Below, in pieces: positions 1 through 5,847 of a stretch of 9,258 nt of DNA (its first letter is position 1; the number at the start of each line of letters is the position of its first letter). The notes under the pieces were generated by a model. The model was not told the origin of the DNA, did not search any database, and saw only the letters and a program-made list of their open reading frames with translations. The translations under genes were made by a program, and so were the position numbers. Source of the stretch: Actinomycetota bacterium (lineage in GTDB: Bacteria > Actinomycetota > Humimicrobiia > Humimicrobiales > Humimicrobiaceae); the NCBI GenBank assembly GCA_018897225.1, contig JAHILC010000311.1, forward strand, positions 1-9,258, read 5' to 3'.

Positions 1-840
1 CAAAGAGAAGATGGCTTACTTCACCATTTTTATTATGACAATAACAGCAGGGGTTTCAATAACGGTAAAGGCTTATTTAAAAATGAAGAATATAATTTAA
101 AAATAAATATAAAAGAAGCTTATGGCATAACTCTATGGTCTCTTTTAACAACAAAAAATAATCAAGATAGTAATATTAAAAAAATTATTAAAAATTTAAT
201 TAAAGATGCCCATACTTGGACTTCACCAAGAGCAATATCTGCAGCTTTGCTGGGTTTATTAAATCTTGAGTACCAGTGCAGTTTAGAAAAGGAATTAAAA
301 GTAAAGCTACATAATTATTATTTTGAGACACATTCTGCTAATTGGGAATGGTTTGAAAATTATCTTGTATACGCAAATGCCCTTATCCCATGGACGCTCT
401 GGGAAATTTATCTTAAAAGAAAATGCAAAATCAGTTTTGAAATCGCTAAAAAAACAACAGAATTCTTAATAAATAATTGCCGGGAAAATAACATTCCATC
501 ACCTATTGGAAATAAAGGCTGGTATACCAGAGGCAGCGATAAAGCTTTATTTGACCAGCAACCTATTGATCCGGGGTATATGGTTTGTTGTCTTGAAAAA
601 GCGTACTATGCAACAAAAGATAATATCTATTTATCCTGGGCTGAAAAATGGCACAAATGGTTTTGGGGTAATAATATAAATAGCACTCCACTTATAGATG
701 AAAATTTTGCCTGTTATGATGCATTAACTCCTGAAGGTGTAAATTTAAACCAGGGGGCTGAATCAAATATATGCTTTTTGATGGCACATCTTGCCGCAAA
801 AAGATTGGGCCTGGATCCGGGAATAGTTAAAGTTATTTAA
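1..840 (+). CDS. Six-hairpin glycosidase-like protein, 5'-truncated by the window edge
   Basis: The frame is open from base 1, so the start lies upstream; a TTG at 247 is only an internal codon. The visible 279 residues end at TAA 838-840. The sequence resembles the alpha/alpha-toroid (six-hairpin glycosidase-like) proteins often encoded next to family 4 glycosyltransferases. Landmarks are an EAYGITLW segment near codons 39-46, TSPRA near codons 75-79, an aromatic WEWFENYLVYANA stretch from codon 115, DQQPID at codons 185-190, and LTPEGVNLNQGAES ending at codon 255. The acidic residues D185, D190 and E254 are candidates for sugar binding or catalysis, but no reaction is established for this family as far as I know. 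I infer a cytoplasmic role in making or trimming a glycoside. There is no signal peptide in the visible part. The gene is very AT-rich and converges on the glycosyltransferase gene with a 4-base overlap. The family call is moderately sure; the function is unknown. Confidence 0.7.
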   Translation, partial: QREDGLLHHFYYDNNSRGFNNGKGLFKNEEYNLKINIKEAYGITLWSLLTTKNNQDSNIKKIIKNLIKDAHTWTSPRAISAALLGLLNLEYQCSLEKELKVKLHNYYFETHSANWEWFENYLVYANALIPWTLWEIYLKRKCKISFEIAKKTTEFLINNCRENNIPSPIGNKGWYTRGSDKALFDQQPIDPGYMVCCLEKAYYATKDNIYLSWAEKWHKWFWGNNINSTPLIDENFACYDALTPEGVNLNQGAESNICFLMAHLAAKRLGLDPGIVKVI

Positions 841-2069
841 AAATCGGGGGGCAAATTCACTTCTATAGATTTAATCTTTTTCAGCCTTGCAAGCTTATAA
901 GCGTATTTGTATTGTTTTACAACTATCTCCCAGGAAACAACTTCATCAAGATATTTTTTCAGATTTTTTGAAAATATTCCCCTTAAATTTTTATCACACG
1001 CAAGTCTTATCACTTTTTCCTTTAACATTTGTTTTGTAGTAAACAACAAACCACCGTTGCTATCAAGTGTCTGAGCAGTAAGTCCTTCCATAGGAGCAGT
1101 TGTTATATATGGTTTATTTAAGGCAATTATTCTTGCAAGAGTTCCTGATTGTGTTTCATCAACAGAAGGCAAAACAATAAAATCGCAAACGGCCATGACT
1201 TTATAATAAATTTCCCCTCTTGGTATAAATTCATAATAATGTGCAAATCCTTTTTGCTCCAGAAGTTCAATTTCCTGTATATATTTCTGGTAATCACAAA
1301 AATGATTAGGATCTCTCGTAGCGCCTGCTGCCAGCAAATCCCATGACTGCCCCGTCCTCTTTGCTATTTCCTGTGATATTTCTTCCCACATGGAAGTTAA
1401 TATATCCCACCTTTTATTTGATTGGATCCATCCAACCAGGCCAACCAGGTTGTTACTTAAATATTTCAATTTATTAAGTCCCAGTTCTTCTTTTAATCTT
1501 GGTATTTCTTCAGGTTTCCATTGCATATCCGGCCTTGCTCCATGTGGAACTACAATTATATTGGTTGGCATCTGCCATTTTCTTTGCGAAAAAGTCCAGT
1601 GCAGCCTCCATTTCTGGTACTCATGTTTGAAAATAACAACATCTGCTGTTTTACAAAGTTCATATATAAAATTTTCTTCGAAATCTTTAAGTCTTCCATG
1701 TATAGTATGTGGCTCAACCACAATTGGATAATCGCTAACTGCATTAAGAAATTCAAGAAATCCCTGGTTTCCATCTCCCATGCCTCTTTCATCAACATAT
1801 TCATATAAACCATATTCATGCTCAATATGAATAACATAGGGATCTAATTTTTTGATTTGTTTAACAACAGGTTTCCACCAGAAACGATTTTTAATATCAA
1901 TTAAAGGAAAAACTCCTTCTCCGGCTCCATCAATGTGGCTGATAACCAGTACATCTCTGACCGGATATATTTTTTGAATGAATTCCCTGGCTTCTTCTAC
2001 AAAAGTAGCAATACCACATAATCTTGGCCCGTAACTTGATATTAATACAACAGGTTGTCCTTTACCCAT
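837..2069 (-). CDS. GT-B glycosyltransferase (family 4-like)
   Basis: This predicted 410-residue cytoplasmic glycosyltransferase should move a sugar from a nucleotide-sugar donor to an unknown acceptor. It starts with the S-S-Y-G-P-R-L-C-G-I-A-T-F segment (residues 11-23), typical of a GT4-like group (usually PRQCGIATF). A HIEHEYGLY motif, an HTIHGR motif and VPHGA follow in the N-terminal Rossmann domain. GWIQSNKRWD marks the beginning of the C-terminal donor domain, and DETQSGTLAR (E305-R313) is the donor-site loop. The second Glu of the classic EX7E pair is Arg here, as I recall for this subgroup. A GTG four codons upstream (2079-2081) is possible, but it lies inside AGGTGG (2083-2078), an ideal Shine-Dalgarno 8 nt before the ATG at 2069-2067, so I chose the ATG. 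The gene overlaps the glycosidase-like gene tail to tail by 4 bases, which suggests a shared glycan pathway. Donor and acceptor cannot be read from the sequence. Confidence 0.87.
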   Translation of the reverse strand: MGKGQPVVLISSYGPRLCGIATFVEEAREFIQKIYPVRDVLVISHIDGAGEGVFPLIDIKNRFWWKPVVKQIKKLDPYVIHIEHEYGLYEYVDERGMGDGNQGFLEFLNAVSDYPIVVEPHTIHGRLKDFEENFIYELCKTADVVIFKHEYQKWRLHWTFSQRKWQMPTNIIVVPHGARPDMQWKPEEIPRLKEELGLNKLKYLSNNLVGLVGWIQSNKRWDILTSMWEEISQEIAKRTGQSWDLLAAGATRDPNHFCDYQKYIQEIELLEQKGFAHYYEFIPRGEIYYKVMAVCDFIVLPSVDETQSGTLARIIALNKPYITTAPMEGLTAQTLDSNGGLLFTTKQMLKEKVIRLACDKNLRGIFSKNLKKYLDEVVSWEIVVKQYKYAYKLARLKKIKSIEVNLPPDF

Positions 2070-2077
2070 ATTTTTTA

Positions 2078-2083
2078 CCACCT
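2078..2083 (-). promoter_or_regulatory. Shine-Dalgarno of the glycosyltransferase gene
   Basis: On the minus strand AGGTGG lies 8 nt before ATG 2069-2067. It overlaps the alternative GTG codon at 2081-2079, so it decides the start in favour of the ATG. Confidence 0.7.
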
Positions 2084-2258
2084 AATTTAATTTAAAACTA
2101 TATTTAAACAAAAAAGTACTTTTATAAAACCTTAAAACTTTATTTTTATTTGTTAATTTTAATTTAAAGAAAATTATAAGACAAGAAAATGCTAAAAATT
2201 TTGCTGGTTGAAGGAAAAATTCTTATGTTAGTTGTGAAAAGGCTTTATAATATAAATT
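2084..2258. other. AT-rich divergent intergenic region
   Basis: The region between the minus-strand glycosyltransferase and the plus-strand ABC-F gene must hold the promoters for both. It contains a perfect 12-bp palindrome AAAAGTACTTTT (2112-2123), a possible minus-strand -10 TATAGT (2102-2097) without a good -35, and a perfect TATAAT (2246-2251) close to the ABC-F start. A 24-codon ORF with its own AAGGA starts at 2225. I see no terminator or RNA gene. Confidence 0.5.
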
Positions 2259-2299
2259 ATGAATATTCTTTCGATGGAAAATGTAGGCAAGAGCTTTAG
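2225..2299 (+). other. Possible leader ORF overlapping the ABC-F start
   Basis: An ATG at 2225 is preceded by AAGGA (2211-2215) with 9 nt spacing and opens a 24-codon frame that ends with TAG 2297-2299, 41 bases inside the ABC-F gene in another frame. A longer version could start at ATG 2189, but that one has no Shine-Dalgarno. The peptide has no recognisable family. It could be a regulatory leader or support translational coupling, because the ABC-F gene itself has no well-placed ribosome site. It could equally be chance in AT-rich DNA. Confidence 0.22.
2246..2251 (+). promoter_or_regulatory. Possible -10 element for the ABC-F gene
   Basis: A perfect TATAAT ends 7 bases before the ATG at 2259. 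Transcription from it would start at or next to the ATG and give a nearly leaderless mRNA. No convincing -35 lies 16-18 bp upstream. An alternative weak pair is TTGCTG (2201-2206) with TATGTT (2224-2229), spaced 17 bp, which would leave GAAAGG-like purines (2236-2242) as a distant ribosome site. Confidence 0.28.
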
Positions 2300-4157
2300 C
2301 GAGAAGGTGTTGTTTGAACAGGTTTCTTTGGGGATTGGTGACAACGACCGTATTGGACTGGTCGGGATAAATGGAACAGGAAAGTCCACATTTTTAAAAA
2401 TGGTAAGCGGTCATATTGAGCCAGACTCAGGAAGTATCGTACGAGCTAACAATCTAACGGTACGGTGCCTTTTGCAAGCCCTGGAGTTTGATGAGAGCAT
2501 GACTGTCCTTGAGCATATTTTACATGGAGAGAATGCGCTGATGAAGACTATTAGGGCATATGAGGCCACGACGCATCAGCTACACCAATCTCCAAACGAC
2601 GAAAGCCTCCAGAAAAGGCTTGCCGAGTATGTGGCGAAGATGGATGCACTGGATGCCTGGAATGTGGAGACTGAAGCAAAAAGCATATTAAGTAAGCTTG
2701 GGATATCGGATATAGACCGCAGTATTGGGGAGCTATCAGGCGGTCAGAGGAAAAGAATAGCGCTGGCTGAGGCACTCATTCAGCCTGCAGACCTCTTGAT
2801 CTTGGATGAGCCGACAAACCATATCGATTTGCAGGCAATCAAATGGCTGGAGGATTATTTGAGCCAGCGAAAAGCGGCGCTGCTTTTAGTGACCCATGAC
2901 CGTTATTTCCTTAATAGGGTCGTCAATACCATCATTGAAATAGATAAAGGAAAGCTATACTACTACGGCGGTAATTTTGAATATTTTCTGGAAAAGAAAA
3001 CGTTGCGCGAAGAGACGCAAACCTCAATAGAAGAAAAGCGAAGGCGGCTTTATATAAATGAGCTGGCGTGGATCCGCCGAGGGGCTAAAGCGAGAACGAC
3101 CAAGCAGAAAGCCAGGATTGCCCGTTTCGAGGAGTTGAAAGGGGCAAGAACGACAATCGTCAAGGAGCAGATAGAGATTCCAGTCGCTTATAGGCGCCTT
3201 GGTAAAAAAGTAGTTGAATTTGATAAGGTATCTAAATCCTTTGGTGAGCTGACAGTGATTAAAAACTTCAGTATCATGATAAGCCCGACGGATAGGATAG
3301 GCATTGTTGGTCCAAATGGCGCTGGCAAGACGGTACTGCTAAATCTTATTGCCGGGATAGCCGCCCCGGATAAAGGTGGCATCAGTATCGGGGAAACGGT
3401 TAAGATTGCATATTATCGTCAGAACAATGAGGATATGAACAACTCGATTCGCACAATCGATTATATCAAGCAAACAGCAGAATATGTTGAAACAAGCAGC
3501 GGGTCCACAATATCGGCGAGCCAGATGCTTGAGAGGTTCCTTTTTGACGGCAGTCATCAGTACAGTTTCATTAAGAATCTTTCGGGCGGAGAAAAGAGAC
3601 GGCTCTTGCTGGCCAAAGTCTTGATGGAAAAACCGAATGTTCTGCTACTTGATGAGCCTACAAATGATCTGGATATCCAAACCCTTGAGATATTGGAGGA
3701 GTATTTGGAATATTTCCAGGGCGCTGTGCTGGTTGCATCCCATGACAGATATTTTCTTGATAAAACGACTGACCGGCTGTTAGCATTAAAAGGTGACGGC
3801 AGGATTGAATTTTACAACGATCTTGACGCATACGGACGCAGCCTGATAGCCGTCGAGGAACCAAAGGCAGTCAAACATAGCGAAGCGGAGAGTCAGCCCC
3901 CTGCCTCTGCCAAAGCTTACCAGAAAACAAAATTTACTTTTGACGAAAGCAAAGAGTTTGCCCAGATCGACAGCGTTATAGGGAAATTAGAGACAGCGAT
4001 AGCCAAAATTACCGAAGAAATAAGCGGGCGCTGGTCGGACCATGTCAGGGTGCGGGAGCTAATTGCGCAACAAAAAAACCTTCAGGCCGAGCTGGCAGAA
4101 AAAATGGAACGTTGGGTCTATCTGCATGAGCTGGCTGAGAAAATAAAGAAACAGTAA
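2259..4157 (+). CDS. uup: ABC-F family ATPase, Uup type
   Basis: This 632-residue soluble protein has two ATP-binding cassettes and no membrane segments. Cassette 1 has Walker A at G36-T44, signature LSGGQ at 159-163, Walker B with catalytic D183-E184 and switch H213. Cassette 2 has Walker A GPNGAGKT at 351-358, signature LSGGE at 441-445, D465-E466 and H495. The linker carries the basic ELAWIRRGAKARTTKQKARI stretch typical of Uup. The last 70 or so residues form a charged coiled coil ending in ERWVYLHELAEKIKK, matching the Uup C-terminal domain. Length equals that of E. coli Uup (about 635). Known relatives bind the ribosome and act on translation or ribosome assembly; Uup is also linked to precise excision of transposons. 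All ATPase residues are intact. GC content (about 45-50% in sampled lines) is much higher than on either side, suggesting transfer. The start lacks a close Shine-Dalgarno (AAAGG is 16 nt away); Met6 is an alternative start. An antibiotic-resistance role seems less likely given the Uup tail. Confidence 0.93.
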   Translation: MNILSMENVGKSFSEKVLFEQVSLGIGDNDRIGLVGINGTGKSTFLKMVSGHIEPDSGSIVRANNLTVRCLLQALEFDESMTVLEHILHGENALMKTIRAYEATTHQLHQSPNDESLQKRLAEYVAKMDALDAWNVETEAKSILSKLGISDIDRSIGELSGGQRKRIALAEALIQPADLLILDEPTNHIDLQAIKWLEDYLSQRKAALLLVTHDRYFLNRVVNTIIEIDKGKLYYYGGNFEYFLEKKTLREETQTSIEEKRRRLYINELAWIRRGAKARTTKQKARIARFEELKGARTTIVKEQIEIPVAYRRLGKKVVEFDKVSKSFGELTVIKNFSIMISPTDRIGIVGPNGAGKTVLLNLIAGIAAPDKGGISIGETVKIAYYRQNNEDMNNSIRTIDYIKQTAEYVETSSGSTISASQMLERFLFDGSHQYSFIKNLSGGEKRRLLLAKVLMEKPNVLLLDEPTNDLDIQTLEILEEYLEYFQGAVLVASHDRYFLDKTTDRLLALKGDGRIEFYNDLDAYGRSLIAVEEPKAVKHSEAESQPPASAKAYQKTKFTFDESKEFAQIDSVIGKLETAIAKITEEISGRWSDHVRVRELIAQQKNLQAELAEKMERWVYLHELAEKIKKQ

Positions 4158-4194
4158 ATCGAGCAAGATCATATAAAACTATTGCAACTATTTT

Positions 4195-4575
4195 ATGAAA
4201 TTAACAAACCTTTTAATTGCCCTATCTTTAAGAGAAGATAAGAACATGAAAGTCTATTATGAGTTTGGGAAAGATGATAGAGCGTTAATTAATAGGGAAA
4301 GATTTTTAAATAAATTAGGGCTTTCAGAAAAAAATGTTATTAGTGTTAAGTCAGTAAACGGAGATAATATAGAAATAGTTACAAAAAAAGATGGGAAAAG
4401 TTATGTTGATTTAAAGCTAATAGCAAAAAGACAACTGGAGGAAGCTGGCATTAAGCCAGAAAATATAGATGTAAGTTCCGTTTGTACTTACTGTCAGGCA
4501 GATACATATTTTTCTTATAGAAAAGATAAATCTGAGCCATTACAAGCAATGATGATTATCGCAGGGATGAAATAA
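4195..4575 (+). CDS. Internally deleted PgeF/YfiH (laccase-domain) family protein, possible pseudogene
   Basis: The 126 residues look like the two ends of a PgeF/YfiH polyphenol-oxidase-family protein, normally about 230-270 residues. The N-terminal part has the SLREDKNMKVYYEFG and NRERFLNKLGL segments (11-43) and SVNGDNIEIV (53-62), where family members usually have VHGD with the first metal-binding His; here it is Asn55. From residue 70 the text jumps to the C-terminal region: YVDLKLIAKRQLEEAGI (70-86), NIDVSSVCTYCQADTYFSYRKD (90-111). The central part with the ADC cysteine and HxGWRG histidine is absent, with the frame kept. The protein therefore has none of the three usual metal ligands and should be inactive in the known reaction (purine-nucleoside phosphorolysis or hydrolysis of mis-inserted peptidoglycan dipeptides). 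The terminal GRMA-like motif is also lost. No Shine-Dalgarno precedes ATG 4195. It is AT-rich, unlike the ABC-F gene 37 bases upstream. Family call is good; whether it is expressed is unknown. Confidence 0.7.
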   Translation: MKLTNLLIALSLREDKNMKVYYEFGKDDRALINRERFLNKLGLSEKNVISVKSVNGDNIEIVTKKDGKSYVDLKLIAKRQLEEAGIKPENIDVSSVCTYCQADTYFSYRKDKSEPLQAMMIIAGMK

Positions 4576-4580
4576 TTAAA

Positions 4581-4591
4581 AATTGTCAATT
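4581..4591. repeat. Small inverted repeat upstream of the rnf promoter
   Basis: AATTG-T-CAATT is a perfect 11-base inverted repeat centred about 36 bases before the predicted transcription start of the rnf operon. It overlaps the -35 zone, where a repressor or activator might bind. It is short and in AT-rich DNA, so chance is a real alternative. Confidence 0.25.
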
Positions 4592-4606
4592 GATATATTG
4601 GAAATT

Positions 4607-4615
4607 TGGTATAAT
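4607..4615 (+). promoter_or_regulatory. Extended -10 promoter of the apbE-rnf operon
   Basis: TGGTATAAT combines the TGn extension with a perfect sigma-70 -10 hexamer (4610-4615), a class of promoter that does not need a good -35. Possible -35s are TTGTCA at 4583 (21-bp spacer) or TTGATA at 4590 (14 bp), neither ideal. Transcription would begin near 4622, leaving a leader of about 120 nt before apbE. A second perfect TATAAT at 4640-4645 could be an alternative, though its -35 is poor. Confidence 0.55.
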
Positions 4616-4621
4616 ATTTTT

Positions 4622-4741
4622 TCAGAAATATAAATTATTTATAATGAAGTTTTGTGAGGAAATTCCACATCAATACTTCTGGCAGGTTTATTGTTTTGCT
4701 GTTAAAATGGTTTAATGAAAATCCAGGCGAAAGGAGAAAGA
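4622..4741 (+). other. Predicted 5' leader of the apbE-rnf mRNA
   Basis: The leader of about 120 nt holds an imperfect hairpin: GAAGT (4646-4650) can pair with ACTTC (4675-4679), enclosing TGT-GGA (from 4652) pairing with TCC-ACA up to 4669. I do not recognise an FMN riboswitch or any other known class. It ends with the strong ribosome site AAGGAG at 4731-4736. Confidence 0.3.
4731..4736 (+). promoter_or_regulatory. Shine-Dalgarno of apbE
   Basis: AAGGAG lies 5 nt before ATG 4742. The earlier in-frame ATG at 4715 has no such site, so this sequence decides the start. Confidence 0.75.
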
Positions 4742-5794
4742 ATGTTTAAAAAAAATTTAGAGAAAATACAATATTTTAAAGCAGGAAAGTCAGGGTTGGC
4801 AGTAATATGCATTGCAATAATTACAATGTCGGCATTATTGCTTTCTTCTGCCCTGATGCTGTCTTCCTGCGGGTTAAACCTGAAGCGTTTTGAAGATACC
4901 AGGGACAAAATGGGGACTTATGTAAATATTGCGATCTTTTCGTCTGAAAAAGATTACCAGGAGATATTAGACGGCGGATTTGTAAAAATTGACGAGCTTT
5001 CAAAAATTGCCTCTAACTATGACCCTGAGAGCAGCATCTCATTTTTAAATAAAAATGGTTTTATTGAGGATGCTCCTGCAGAACTGGTTGAAATGATGAA
5101 TCTGTCAATTGAATACAATAAAAAAACAAACGGTGCATTTGATATTACCATAGAGCCTGTCTTGAAGCTCTGGGCTGAAGGATTGTGGAAAGAAAGTGAA
5201 GAGGTCCAAATGCAAAAGATCGGTGAAGCCCTTGCCCTTGTGGGATCAGACATGATAAAAATTGACGGCAAAAACATCAGTTATGAAAAAAAGGGAATGG
5301 AAGCTACCCTGGGCGGGATTGCTAAAGGCTATATTGTTGACAGGGTAATGGATTTTATTAAGAGCAGGGGGGTAAAAAGCGCCCTTGTAAATGCAGGCGG
5401 AGATATAGCCACCATGGGGTCCAAACCGGGGGGCGAAAAATGGCAGGTCAGCCTTGAAAATCCGGACAATCCTGAGGAAAAGATAGTGTCTTTCAATCTT
5501 ACCGGCGAGGCTGTAGCAACTTCAGGAAATTATCACAGGTATTTTGATCCGGACAAAGAAGTGCATCATATAATTGACCCGAAGACCGGATATTCGGCAA
5601 ATCTATGCATCAGCGCTACTGTAATAGCAGAAAATGCCACAATAGCCGATATACTGGCTACTTCTGTCTTTGTCCTCGGTCCGGATGAAGGTATTAAGCT
5701 TGTCGAAAAGCTTGATGGTGTTGAGGCTTTGATTATTGACCCTGATAGAAATATAATCAAATCGTCTGGAATTGATAAATATATAGTAAAATAA
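4742..5794 (+). CDS. apbE: ApbE, FAD:protein FMN transferase lipoprotein
   Basis: ApbE takes FMN from FAD and links it by a phosphoester bond to threonine or serine of target proteins, here most likely RnfD and RnfG. The 350-residue protein starts with a basic N-terminus and a hydrophobic segment (19-40) ending in a lipobox-like L-S-S-C with C43 as the lipidation site, so it should be anchored on the outer face of the cytoplasmic membrane. Family landmarks are GTYVNI after the lipid anchor, NYDPESSISFLN, GAFDITIEPVLKLW, LGGIAKGYIVD (190-200), ALVNAGGD, AVATSGNYHRYF, HHIIDPKTG (275-283) and ATIADILATSVFVLGP with D303 and T307, expected Mg2+-site residues. Length is normal and nothing is missing. 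The start at 4742 follows the AAGGAG site. It is the first gene of the rnf operon, 53 bases before rnfC. Confidence 0.94.
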   Translation: MFKKNLEKIQYFKAGKSGLAVICIAIITMSALLLSSALMLSSCGLNLKRFEDTRDKMGTYVNIAIFSSEKDYQEILDGGFVKIDELSKIASNYDPESSISFLNKNGFIEDAPAELVEMMNLSIEYNKKTNGAFDITIEPVLKLWAEGLWKESEEVQMQKIGEALALVGSDMIKIDGKNISYEKKGMEATLGGIAKGYIVDRVMDFIKSRGVKSALVNAGGDIATMGSKPGGEKWQVSLENPDNPEEKIVSFNLTGEAVATSGNYHRYFDPDKEVHHIIDPKTGYSANLCISATVIAENATIADILATSVFVLGPDEGIKLVEKLDGVEALIIDPDRNIIKSSGIDKYIVK

Positions 5795-5847
5795 TAAGTC
5801 AGAATTAGCCAGAGAAATTGTGAATTTTAAAAAAGGTCGAGTTCAGG

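Noticed and set aside
247..840. A separate 197-residue gene starting at TTG 247
   Set aside because: The same frame is open back to base 1 and the upstream residues also fit the family, so 247 is an internal Leu codon of a truncated gene.
1149..1837. Several overlapping ORFs of 65-113 codons opposite or out of frame in the glycosyltransferase gene
   Set aside because: They have no recognisable family and lie over a well-supported gene, so they are frame shadows.
2070..2081. GTG at 2081 as the glycosyltransferase start
   Set aside because: The GTG lies inside the AGGTGG ribosome site that is ideally spaced for ATG 2069, and homologous N-termini begin close to that ATG.
2259..4157. ABC-F gene as an antibiotic-resistance determinant
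   Set aside because: The basic linker, 632-residue length and C-terminal coiled coil ending in ERWVYL match Uup rather than the resistance ABC-F groups; resistance cannot be read from the sequence.
4158..4194. Terminator after the ABC-F gene
   Set aside because: No GC-rich inverted repeat followed by T residues is visible in this gap.
4715..4741. ATG 4715 as the apbE start
   Set aside because: It has no Shine-Dalgarno; ATG 4742 has AAGGAG at 5 nt and gives a better lipoprotein signal peptide.
5795..5847. Terminator or promoter between apbE and rnfC
   Set aside because: Only a 5-bp AAATT/AATTT hairpin is present, without GC pairs or a proper U-tract, and no clear promoter; the two genes are best read as one operon.
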